From the NCBI GenBank assembly GCA_027623015.1, contig JAQBVR010000006.1, positions 1 to 50,111 of the forward strand: a stretch of DNA of 50,111 nt, in the 5' to 3' direction. The DNA is from a bacterium (GTDB lineage Bacteria; Patescibacteriota; Gracilibacteria; Peribacterales; Peribacteraceae). Shown piece by piece: positions 41,425-48,456 of the stretch. The translations under genes and the position numbers were made by a program. Each line of letters opens with the position of its first letter. Position 1 is the first letter of the stretch. The notes below the pieces were generated by a model that saw only the letters and a list, made by a program, of their open reading frames with translations, ran no database searches and had not been told where the DNA came from.

Positions 41425-42906
41425 ATGATCTATGCATTTTTACTGAGCTTCTTAGTGGCGCTTTTCGGCTTACAGTGGTGGCAGTTGCCAACATATCCAA
41501 CATTACTCCTCTGTACCCTTTGCACCCTTTGTACCTTTTGTGTCCTTTACAAAAAAACAAGAATCTTCACCTCTATCACTCTAGGAATACTGATAGCGAT
41601 GCTAAGTGTTGCCCGTACAACACACATCACTTCTCCACAGAGCATTGACCACTATGCAAACGAACAAGCAGCGAAAATCTCAGGAATGATCGTAGCGGAG
41701 CCAGATCGCAGACCGATGCAAACGAAATACACAGTTGCAGTACAAACTCTTGACGATAGGAGTGTGTATGGAAATGTCCTGATTACAGACAATCGTGGAT
41801 GGCCTGAATACGAGTACGGTGATCACATCACTGCATACGGAAAACTCGAACGCCCAGGAAAGATAGAGGACTTCTCGTATGACAATTACTTAAGTCGATA
41901 CGACATCTACGCAGTCATGTATCGATCTTCAATCGAAAAAACTCACAACCCACAACTCACAACCCACAACTCTACATTGGCCTTTCTCTTCAACACCAAA
42001 TCAATATTCGAGCACCAAATCAACAAGCTCTACCCCGAACCCCACGCATCATTCATGGCAGGATTACTTACAGGATCGCGAAAGGGTATACCATCGAACC
42101 TTATGGAAGACTTCAATACCACCGGACTCACACACATCATCGCCATCTCTGGGTACAACATCACCATCATCATCGTCATCATCACAGGGGCACTCTTCTG
42201 GCTCCCGCTCAAATGGAGATTTCTCCCTGCGGTCTTCGCTATCATCGCTTTCACACTATTTGTAGGGGCAAGTGCTGCAGTCGTTCGCGCGAGCATCATG
42301 GGGATACTAGGACTCATAGCTCTGCAACTTGGGCGGCTAAGTCATGTGCGCCTCACGCTACTCTGGACGCTCTTCTGCATGCTAATCTATAACCCGAAGT
42401 ACCTCTGGTATGATGCAGGATTTCAGCTCTCTTTTCTCGCAGTCATCGGACTCATGGAACTCGCACCACTTCTCGACAAGCTCTTTAGCTGGGTGCCCAA
42501 AACTCTCGGCATTCGTGAAGCACTCCAGATGACGATGGCAGCACAACTCTCTGCAGTTCCACTGATCATTGTGCTCTTTGGACGTCTGTCACTTATCGCT
42601 CCTATCGCAAACATGCTCGTAGCCCCCGCTATACCTCTGGCAATGCTATTTGGATTCCTCGCAACAACAGTAAGCTTTGTATCATTCCCTTTTGGTCAAC
42701 TTCTCGCATACTTCGGATGGGGATGTTTACAATGGATACTATTTTTTGCTACAGAATTAGCAAACATTCCATTATCATCGATAGAGACAAAGGGTATCTC
42801 TTTACCAATGATCGTGGGATATTATGGATTTATAGTGGTATTCTTACTGAGCAGATCTCTATGGAACTCATCATCTCCCGTCGGCAATGTATCGGTGTCA
42901 TCATAG
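41425..42906 (+). CDS. comEC: ComEC/Rec2-type DNA-uptake channel
   Basis: The product has 493 residues. N-terminal membrane helices are followed by an OB-like external domain (GMIVAEPDRRPMQTKYTVAV) and then the Competence core. The core contains SFMAGLLTGSRKGIPSNLME, FNTTGLTHIIAISGYNITII and many membrane helices ending near GYYGFIVVFLLSRSLW. ComEC forms the inner-membrane channel for single-stranded DNA import. The C-terminal metallo-beta-lactamase domain of long ComEC forms is absent, so this is a short form. Two segments look repeat-derived: LLCTLCTLCTFCVLYKK (41505-41550) and HNPQLTTHNSTLAF (41941-41971). The 3' end overlaps the next gene by 46 nt. Confidence 0.9.
   Translation: MIYAFLLSFLVALFGLQWWQLPTYPTLLLCTLCTLCTFCVLYKKTRIFTSITLGILIAMLSVARTTHITSPQSIDHYANEQAAKISGMIVAEPDRRPMQTKYTVAVQTLDDRSVYGNVLITDNRGWPEYEYGDHITAYGKLERPGKIEDFSYDNYLSRYDIYAVMYRSSIEKTHNPQLTTHNSTLAFLFNTKSIFEHQINKLYPEPHASFMAGLLTGSRKGIPSNLMEDFNTTGLTHIIAISGYNITIIIVIITGALFWLPLKWRFLPAVFAIIAFTLFVGASAAVVRASIMGILGLIALQLGRLSHVRLTLLWTLFCMLIYNPKYLWYDAGFQLSFLAVIGLMELAPLLDKLFSWVPKTLGIREALQMTMAAQLSAVPLIIVLFGRLSLIAPIANMLVAPAIPLAMLFGFLATTVSFVSFPFGQLLAYFGWGCLQWILFFATELANIPLSSIETKGISLPMIVGYYGFIVVFLLSRSLWNSSSPVGNVSVSS
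41505..41550. repeat. In-frame CCCTTTG(C/T)A-type repeat in comEC
   Basis: Tandem TGTACCCTTTGCACCCTTTG units. They are of the same family as the intergenic element at 9757-9868. Here they encode a Leu/Cys/Thr-rich piece of a membrane helix. Confidence 0.65.
41941..41971. repeat. In-frame CTCACAACCCACAA repeat in comEC
   Basis: Two direct copies of a 14-nt unit, CTCACAACCCACAA. They encode HNPQLTTHN between the external domain and the channel core. Confidence 0.7.
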
Positions 42907-44504
42907 GATTTTGCATCCTGACTATGGGAATCTATGGTGCATCGCTTAGTAACGGCTTTGTCTATTTTGATGATCCATATCTTATCTTGGCAAATGCTGC
43001 AGTGCAAAGCATCTCTCCAAGTACAGTCTTTACGATATTTTCAACGTACGATCCAGAACTCTATATACCATTAACACTCTTTTCATTCCAAATCGATTGG
43101 TTAATAGGAGGAGGAACACCTTTTATGTTTCATCTCAGCAATCTTCTCTTGCATACTGCCAATGCCCTTCTTGTAACGTGGCTTGCCTTATTACTATTGA
43201 GACGCAAAGGCATGGCGCTATTCTGTGGGCTCCTCTTTGCAGTACACCCTCTCCATACAGAAGTTGTAGCATGGGCAAGTGCACGAAAAGACATTCTATT
43301 TAGCTTCTTTTATCTTCTATCTATCATTGGATACCTCATCAACAGTAAAAAAATGAGTATCTTCAGTTTTGTATGTGCGCTACTTTCAAAAGTCACTGCG
43401 GTAACATTGCCATTCATTCTTCTGCTTTTAGACTGGCGCAATGGTAAAATTATTGACCGAGAAAACCTCAAAGAGAAACTCCCATACTTCGCGCTCTCGA
43501 TTCTTTTCGGTGTGATCGCACTCTTTGGAAAATCCGAAACTGTCGCATCGGTCAGCATCTTTAAAACTCTGCTCATGGCATGTAAGAGCACAGTATTCTA
43601 CCTGCAAAAGCTACTCATCCCAACAGGCCTCTCTGTCATCTATCCTTATGCAAAAGTCATATCCATCTCGTCTATAGACTTCGCTCTACCGCTCATCGTG
43701 GTACTGCTCATACTGTGTACGATGGCCTTCTACAGAAACAAAGATAAAGAGATCACCTTCGGAATACTCTTTTTCTTCATCACACTTGCTCCCACCTTTA
43801 TGAACTTTGCAAAAGGTGAAAATTTTAGAGAGTATTTCTTCGCATCAGACAGATATGTCTACCTTCCATCTATCGGATTTTTCTACATCCTCATCGTTCT
43901 TCTGACACGACTACAGATTCCAAAAACTGTAAGCAGATCCATGGCAATACTGGTCATAGGAATATGTAGCATTCTTGCATTCCATCAGTCCAAAGTCTGG
44001 CAACATAGTGGAACCCTTTTTAAAAATGTTCTGAGACATTACAGTTACTCTCATCTTGCACATAACACTCTTGGAGCAGTATATGCAGAGTACGGAGATA
44101 TCGATAATGCCATTAAGCAATTTCGCAGATCTCTCTCCATACGCCCTACTGCCAGAGCGTACTACAACATCGGAGTACTAGAATACAAGAACGGAAACAG
44201 TAAAGAAGCTATACAAGCAAATGAAAATGCCATTGCTATCAAGCCAAGCTATGCAGCAGCCTATATAAACCTCGGCGTGATCTACTGGGAGAATAATGAA
44301 CGCACTAAAGCAATAGAGTACATGAGAAATGCAGTAGACATTGATCCAAATGACCAAGATGGAGTTATAGACCTCGCAGCTATGCTTACAGAATTCAACC
44401 AAAAAGAAGAAGCTGCTGATCTCATAGAACCTATTCTGAGAAAAGATCCAGATAATGAACATGCCCTCGCTGTTGCTAAAAAGATATTGAAAACAAAAGA
44501 CTAA
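42861..44504 (+). CDS. TMTC-like integral membrane protein with C-terminal TPRs
   Basis: The product has 547 residues. About ten membrane helices begin with CIGVIIGFCILTMGIYGASL, followed by a conserved-looking external motif NGFVYFDDPYLI and FAVHPLHTEVVAWASARKDI. That His/Glu/Asp arrangement is seen in TMTC-type and PMT-like (GT-C) glycosyltransferases. After about residue 385 come TPR units (YNIGVLEYKNGNSKEAIQAN; AYINLGVIYWENNERTKAIE). GT-C enzymes use lipid-linked sugars. Protein glycosylation is therefore plausible but inferred. I start at the ATG at 42861, inside the 3' end of comEC, because the hydrophobic fold begins there. The longer frame back to 42717 overlaps the comEC coding sequence. 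Confidence 0.75.
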   Translation: MELIISRRQCIGVIIGFCILTMGIYGASLSNGFVYFDDPYLILANAAVQSISPSTVFTIFSTYDPELYIPLTLFSFQIDWLIGGGTPFMFHLSNLLLHTANALLVTWLALLLLRRKGMALFCGLLFAVHPLHTEVVAWASARKDILFSFFYLLSIIGYLINSKKMSIFSFVCALLSKVTAVTLPFILLLLDWRNGKIIDRENLKEKLPYFALSILFGVIALFGKSETVASVSIFKTLLMACKSTVFYLQKLLIPTGLSVIYPYAKVISISSIDFALPLIVVLLILCTMAFYRNKDKEITFGILFFFITLAPTFMNFAKGENFREYFFASDRYVYLPSIGFFYILIVLLTRLQIPKTVSRSMAILVIGICSILAFHQSKVWQHSGTLFKNVLRHYSYSHLAHNTLGAVYAEYGDIDNAIKQFRRSLSIRPTARAYYNIGVLEYKNGNSKEAIQANENAIAIKPSYAAAYINLGVIYWENNERTKAIEYMRNAVDIDPNDQDGVIDLAAMLTEFNQKEEAADLIEPILRKDPDNEHALAVAKKILKTKD

Positions 44505-44590
44505 AACGACTGAGAAGACTTAAACGACTTTGAGGAAGGTTCCATAAAATAAAAGAGTCCTCTTAGTCTTTTCAGTCCTTTTCAAAACGT
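44505..44590. repeat. Inverted repeat, GACTGAGAAGACTTAAACGACT family
   Basis: The left arm AAACGACTGAGAAGACTTAA plus ACGACTTTGAGG pairs imperfectly with the right arm CCTCTTAGTCTTTTCAGTCC plus TTTTCAAAACG. It fills the gap after the TMTC-like gene and could act as its terminator. Confidence 0.65.
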
Positions 44591-44613
44591 GTATTTATAA
44601 CAATGAGACGCTT

Positions 44614-44641
44614 TTGCATAAAGCAACATGTAGAGTACACT
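44614..44641 (+). promoter_or_regulatory. pyrD promoter, near-leaderless
   Basis: -35 TTGCAT (44614-44619), a 16-nt spacer, and -10 TACACT (44636-44641). +1 is predicted 3 nt before the ATG at 44651. Confidence 0.6.
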
Positions 44642-44650
44642 CAGATCACA

Positions 44651-45589
44651 ATGAATCTTGAGCAAACCATCCACGGTGTCACATTCAAAAACCCAATGGT
44701 ACTAGCCTCCGGGATCATGGGTATTACCGCTAGTAGCTGGGATTTTGTCGTACAAGGAGGGGTCGGAGGAATCACAACGAAGTCCCTCTGGCTCACCGAA
44801 CATATGGGGCACAAGTGTCCTACCATCATCTCAACAGAAAACTGGATGCTCAATGCCGTAGGCCTACCAGATGCAGGAGTGGAGAAGGCACAACAGGAGA
44901 TCGGTGCCTTTATGAAAAACAAAACTGTTCCACTCATCGCAAACATCGTCGCAGGTTCCATAGAAGACTTCGGGAAAACTGCTGAGGGAATAGCAAAGCT
45001 CAACCCCAACTTCTTTGAAGTAAACATCAGCTGTCCAAACGTCGAAGACGAATTTGGCAAACCCTTTGCTTGCTCTGCTCCCGACGCAGCAGCAGTAACG
45101 AAGCTAGTAAAGAAGGTCAGTGGCAAGATCCCCGTGTTTATAAAACTCTCTCCCAACGTCGATAACATCGGAGCGATAGCGCTTGCTTGTGCAGAGGAAG
45201 GTGCAGATGGATTTACCGTCATCAACACCGTCGGGCCTGGTATGGCGATAGATCTACGCAGCCGTATGCCCATCTTACATAACAAGGTCGGGGGGCTATC
45301 TGGGAAGGCGATCAAGCCAATAGCAGTACGGTGCATCGCAGATGTATACAAAGCAACAGAAGGAAAACTTCCCATCATCGGAACAGGAGGAGTCTACACA
45401 GGGGAGGACGCGCTGGAGCTGATGCTAGCAGGAGCATCACTTATCGGTGTGGGCACAGCAGTGGCAGACAGAGGAATAGACGTGTTTCGTAAGATCTGTA
45501 GCGAGATGCAACTCTGGTGCACAAACGAAGGAGTCACAGAAGTCTCGGATATGATCGGTGGGATGCATCGCGTAACAAGTAACCAGTAA
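44651..45589 (+). CDS. pyrD: Dihydroorotate dehydrogenase, catalytic subunit (class 1B)
   Basis: The product has 312 residues. Conserved parts: KNPMVLASGIMGITASSWDF, GGVGGITTKSLWLTEHMGHK, the active-site loop FFEVNISCPNVEDEFGKPFA with the catalytic Cys, FIKLSPNVDNIGAIALACAE, and FMN-binding GTGGVYTGEDALELMLAGAS. The enzyme oxidises dihydroorotate to orotate in pyrimidine synthesis. It is class 1B because pyrK follows 11 nt downstream. The start at 44651 fits both the family length and the promoter; the frame back to 44603 runs across the promoter. The C-terminus (VTSNQ) and stop fall in a GTAACCA direct repeat. Confidence 0.95.
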   Translation: MNLEQTIHGVTFKNPMVLASGIMGITASSWDFVVQGGVGGITTKSLWLTEHMGHKCPTIISTENWMLNAVGLPDAGVEKAQQEIGAFMKNKTVPLIANIVAGSIEDFGKTAEGIAKLNPNFFEVNISCPNVEDEFGKPFACSAPDAAAVTKLVKKVSGKIPVFIKLSPNVDNIGAIALACAEEGADGFTVINTVGPGMAIDLRSRMPILHNKVGGLSGKAIKPIAVRCIADVYKATEGKLPIIGTGGVYTGEDALELMLAGASLIGVGTAVADRGIDVFRKICSEMQLWCTNEGVTEVSDMIGGMHRVTSNQ

Positions 45590-45600
45590 CCAGTAACATT

Positions 45601-46440
45601 ATGAGTTCCATCTCCCTCCAAAGCAGCCTCCCAAAGACCTATCGAATTATCGATATTACACAAGAAACAGAAAACGTACGCATGTATACATTCGATGGAT
45701 CTCTTGGCGCAAAGCCGGGACAGTTTCTGATGGTGTGGCTCCCTGGTGTAGACGAAAAGCCATTTTCCGTAGCATACGATGACGGAGCACACACTCGTAT
45801 CGCCTTTTTCGCAGTAGGCCCTATGTCCGAAGCACTTGCCAATTGCAGTGTCGGAGATCTTGTGGGACTACGTGGCCCTTTTGGAACAAGTTACGAATGG
45901 GAACCAGGTCAACATCTCGCACTCGTTGCAGGTGGATACGGGGCAGCCCCTATGTTCTTCGTCGCAAGTGAAGCAGTACAGCATGGTACAACCATCGATG
46001 TGATAGTCGGTGCAAGAGGGAAAGAACATCTTCTCTTCCTCGACCAACTCGAGTCTCTTCCAAATGTCGCCCTTCACGTCGCAACCAACGATGGCTCACA
46101 AGGCTTTGAAGGATATAACGTCACTGTCCTCGAGAAAATGCTCGAAGTCACCCAAGATACAAAGACCGATGACCCCGCTATAGACCAAGTTTTCGCCTGT
46201 GGCCCAGAGATCATGCTAAAAGCAACACTCGACCTCTGCAACAAATTCGGTGTACCTTGCCAACTCTCACTAGAAAGGTACATGAAGTGCGGATACGGCA
46301 TCTGTGGGAACTGTGTTATGGACCCCCTAGGAGTCCGTATGTGCGTAGAAGGACCTGTTGTAAAAGGCGAAATAGCATCAAAACTAGACGAATTTGGCAA
46401 ATATCATAGGGATAGTGTTGGGAGAAAACATGACTTCTAG
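45601..46440 (+). CDS. pyrK: Dihydroorotate dehydrogenase electron-transfer subunit PyrK
   Basis: The product has 279 residues. The FAD-binding domain contains GAKPGQFLMVWLPGVDEKPF. The NAD-binding domain contains HLALVAGGYGAAPMFFVASE and VFACGPEIMLKATLDLC. The C-terminal [2Fe-2S] site is MKCGYGICGNCVMDPLGVRM followed by C, giving the four cysteines. It passes electrons from PyrD to NAD+. The pair forms the heterotetrameric class 1B enzyme. It is co-transcribed with pyrD. Confidence 0.93.
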   Translation: MSSISLQSSLPKTYRIIDITQETENVRMYTFDGSLGAKPGQFLMVWLPGVDEKPFSVAYDDGAHTRIAFFAVGPMSEALANCSVGDLVGLRGPFGTSYEWEPGQHLALVAGGYGAAPMFFVASEAVQHGTTIDVIVGARGKEHLLFLDQLESLPNVALHVATNDGSQGFEGYNVTVLEKMLEVTQDTKTDDPAIDQVFACGPEIMLKATLDLCNKFGVPCQLSLERYMKCGYGICGNCVMDPLGVRMCVEGPVVKGEIASKLDEFGKYHRDSVGRKHDF

Positions 46441-46477
46441 TTACGAGCTCTAAACCTTATATGAAGATAGCAAAGTC

Positions 46478-46550
46478 CAATATACAAGATCCAAATGGGT
46501 GCTATGGCTCTATTTTTATATCTTGTATCTTTTAATCTTGTATCTTACGC
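46478..46550. repeat. Inverted repeat, ATACAAGAT / ATCTTGTATCTT family
   Basis: The left arm is CAATATACAAGATCC. The right arm is ATATCTTGTATCTTTTAATC followed by TTGTATCTTAC. It sits between pyrK and the small acidic gene. Confidence 0.6.
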
Positions 46551-46584
46551 TGTCGATGTGTAATCTCGCCAAGCTTTTATATTC

Positions 46585-46590
46585 TATACT
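46585..46590 (+). promoter_or_regulatory. -10 box for the 31-aa peptide gene
   Basis: TATACT with 10 nt to the ATG at 46601, giving +1 about 4 nt before the start codon. Confidence 0.4.
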
Positions 46591-46600
46591 CCCAAAAGTT

Positions 46601-46696
46601 ATGTGGTTTGATGACGAAGACGAGGCTGAAGAAGTTACTGAAGAAGTTGTTGAGACTACAGAGTCTTCAGAAGACGCTGATTGTGGATGCTGCTAA
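46601..46696 (+). CDS. 31-residue acidic peptide with Cys-Gly-Cys-Cys tail
   Basis: The sequence starts MWFDDEDEAEEVTEEVVETT and ends SEDADCGCC. About half the residues are Asp or Glu, and three cysteines stand in the last four positions. The gene has its own near-leaderless -10 box and is followed by a strong terminator, so it looks like a complete transcription unit rather than chance. The terminal CGCC could bind a metal, be lipidated or form disulphides; none of this is shown. A longer frame from 46499 exists, but it runs through the repeat and upstream of the -10 box. Confidence 0.6.
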   Translation: MWFDDEDEAEEVTEEVVETTESSEDADCGCC

Positions 46697-46719
46697 GCAA
46701 TACAACCAAGCCTAAATGT

Positions 46720-46746
46720 AAAAAAACCCGCTATGCGGGTTTTTTT
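46720..46746. terminator. Strong bidirectional intrinsic terminator
   Basis: A7, then CCCGC-TAT-GCGGG (extended by an A-T pair), then T7. It serves the 31-aa gene on the plus strand and the convergent 46807-47184 gene on the minus strand. Confidence 0.85.
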
Positions 46747-46806
46747 ATTTTCGTGCCAGCCTGCCGATTGTCCATAACTTTCGCAAAGGCAGGTGTCCAA
46801 CAAAGA

Positions 46807-47184
46807 CTAAATCCAAAAAACCTCAAACCACTGTTTTGCAGAAGTCTTTTTCTTTTTCTTGTGCATTATAGAATACGTCTCCTTTTGCAGGATCAATACA
46901 GCATGAATGCCACAGCCCAAAAGTACCAAAACCATGCCTAGAATAAGCTGTAAGCTCATATCGACAGCTGGAACATATGGAGCAGCATGAAATGTACTTG
47001 GCTGCAATGTGACAGCTACCGTATCTAGATGTGTCTGGTGTACAAAAGATCCTTGTGCAACAGTAGGGACAGCCTCCTTTGCTTGGATAGTCTGAGATAC
47101 ACCAGTAGCCATAAGAACGATGCCAACAACCAATAAAGCTGAGTTTGTTAGGTCGAGGAGGGGGTGTGAGTATGTGTGAAGCAT
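46807..47184 (-). CDS. Two-TM hypothetical membrane protein
   Basis: The product has 125 residues. TM1 is LTNSALLVVGIVLMATGVSQ, an external loop of about 45 residues follows (HLDTVAVTLQPSTFHAAPYV), and TM2 is LQLILGMVLVLLGCGIHAVL. The cytoplasmic tail is basic (MHKKKKKTSAKQWFEVFWI). No family is recognised. The start at 47184 has TATAAT exactly 6 nt upstream and TTGCGT 17 nt further, the best leaderless promoter on the minus strand. It is divergent from the cysteine-bearing membrane protein at 47255, and the 70-nt gap holds both promoters. Confidence 0.7.
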   Translation of the reverse strand: MLHTYSHPLLDLTNSALLVVGIVLMATGVSQTIQAKEAVPTVAQGSFVHQTHLDTVAVTLQPSTFHAAPYVPAVDMSLQLILGMVLVLLGCGIHAVLILQKETYSIMHKKKKKTSAKQWFEVFWI

Positions 47185-47190
47185 ATGTAT

Positions 47191-47219
47191 ATTATAACAT
47201 TTTTTGTAATATTACGCAA
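47191..47219 (-). promoter_or_regulatory. Leaderless promoter of the 125-aa gene
   Basis: Minus strand: -35 TTGCGT (47219-47214), a 17-nt spacer, -10 TATAAT (47196-47191), 6 nt, then ATG at 47184. Confidence 0.7.
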
Positions 47220-47248
47220 TTACAGCATTATCCCCTATTTGCTACAAT
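47220..47248 (+). promoter_or_regulatory. Leaderless promoter of the MerT-like gene
   Basis: -35-like TTACAG (47220-47225), a 17-nt spacer, extended -10 TGC-TACAAT (47243-47248), 6 nt, then ATG at 47255. Confidence 0.65.
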
Positions 47249-47254
47249 TCCTGT

Positions 47255-47620
47255 ATGAAACTAAAAGAAATCCTTCGCCTCACATGGATTCCCGTAGTAG
47301 GAGCATCACTATGCTGCCTCAGTTCCATCGTCGTCGTAATATTCGGGCTTGGCTCTGTCACCTTTGCAAGCTCTCTAGCAGACTCTCTCTACGGAGACTA
47401 CAAATGGATCTTCCGTGGCATCGGCCTTTTTCTTTTGATCATCGCTCTCACGCTCCACTTCCGTAAGAAAGGAGTTTGTACGCTCAACCAAGCAAAGAGA
47501 CACCGCAATGAGATCATAAACACTCTACTTCTCACACTCATCGCAGGAGTGCTGGGCTATGTCTTCTTCCTCTACGTCGTCGTGCACTACGCCGGTGTGT
47601 GGTTGGATCTCTGGGCGTAG
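47255..47620 (+). CDS. MerT-like three-TM membrane protein
   Basis: The product has 121 residues. TM1 carries a vicinal cysteine pair: WIPVVGASLCCLSSIVVVIF, then GLGSVTFASSLADS. TM2 is IFRGIGLFLLIIALTLHF, followed by a basic loop with one Cys (RKKGVCTLNQAKRHRNE). TM3 is LLLTLIAGVLGYVFFLYVVV. A CC pair in TM1 after a GAS turn, plus the three-helix layout, recalls mercuric transport protein MerT, where the pair takes up Hg2+. There is no merP, merA or merR nearby. A generic thiol or metal role is therefore the most that can be said. Confidence 0.6.
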   Translation: MKLKEILRLTWIPVVGASLCCLSSIVVVIFGLGSVTFASSLADSLYGDYKWIFRGIGLFLLIIALTLHFRKKGVCTLNQAKRHRNEIINTLLLTLIAGVLGYVFFLYVVVHYAGVWLDLWA

Positions 47621-47845
47621 GACGCGACATCACCCCTACCCTCTCCTCTGCGGATGAGAGGGAGATGTATTGTTTATGTTTTTTGTTTTCAGCAGGATAA
47701 AAACATAGCGAACAAAACACATACAAAACAGTACCTTCTCCTTTCCTGCTGGCCATAGCCCAGCCTGCCAGCCATAGCCCAGAGGCGACGGCTGGAGGCG
47801 ACGGCTGGAGGCGACGGCTGGGCAAAGGAGAAGGTTAGGTTGAGG
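47621..47845. repeat. Composite intergenic repeat region
   Basis: It holds CCTACCCTCTCCTCTGCGGA, an inverted TGTTTATGTTTTTTG / AAAACATAGCGAACAAAACA pair, three tandem GGCTGGAGGCGAC units (47779-47821), and GGAGAAGGTTAGGTTGAGGT. The last element is related to the 6738 and 28112 elements. No gene is evident. Confidence 0.6.
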
Positions 47846-47849
47846 TCAG

Positions 47850-48383
47850 TTAAACCGTATACACATGAATAGCTCCGTCCTTCTTCGTAGGCTTGTCTTT
47901 CGTATACTTCCCTGGCCAGTCATCGAGTGAAAATGCATACGAGACGATGCGCGCACCTTTCTTTAGTTCCTTGAGGAGCTTCGGCTTGAGTCGAAGATTG
48001 AACGTATCGTGTAGCGCATAGAAGTACACGACATCTGCATCGGATAGATCGAACTTCAGTGCATTTGCATGAAGTATTTTTACATTTTTTACTGTAGATA
48101 ACTTCACCTGCATAAGACTCAAGACATACATGACCCAAGAGAGCTCTATGCCGATGACCTTCGCCTCGGGGTTCTTCTGTGCGATGTACGTACATACGCG
48201 TGCATCTCCACAACCTACCTCAATGAATGTCTCACCTTTCTTGAGTGCTGCACACCTGTTCACACGTTCAAAGTCCTTCTTTCGTGTGGGAACCCAAGGA
48301 GCGAGAGAAAGTCCTGCCATACCAAGAGACACCAAGATCGCTATGACTGTTACTTGGACGATGATTTGGAAGGTTTCTAACAC
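47850..48383 (-). CDS. Membrane-anchored class I SAM-dependent methyltransferase
   Basis: The product has 177 residues from a GTG start. The N-terminal membrane helix is IIVQVTVIAILVSLGMAGLS. The Rossmann methyltransferase core follows: motif I GETFIEVGCGDARVCTYIAQ, acidic loop KVIGIELSWVMY, ILHANALKFDLSDADVVYFY (motif IV region) and LKKGARIVSYAFSLDDW. The substrate is unknown; the small size and single anchor resemble lipid- or envelope-modifying methyltransferases. TAATCT lies 7 nt upstream of the GTG, consistent with a leaderless start. Confidence 0.8.
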   Translation of the reverse strand: MLETFQIIVQVTVIAILVSLGMAGLSLAPWVPTRKKDFERVNRCAALKKGETFIEVGCGDARVCTYIAQKNPEAKVIGIELSWVMYVLSLMQVKLSTVKNVKILHANALKFDLSDADVVYFYALHDTFNLRLKPKLLKELKKGARIVSYAFSLDDWPGKYTKDKPTKKDGAIHVYTV

Positions 48384-48456
48384 GACGTGTAGATTAACAT
48401 AGTTCTCTGAGGATCGCTCTGAGAGAGGTAAAGACTCTTGCTAGGGTTTAGTAGAA

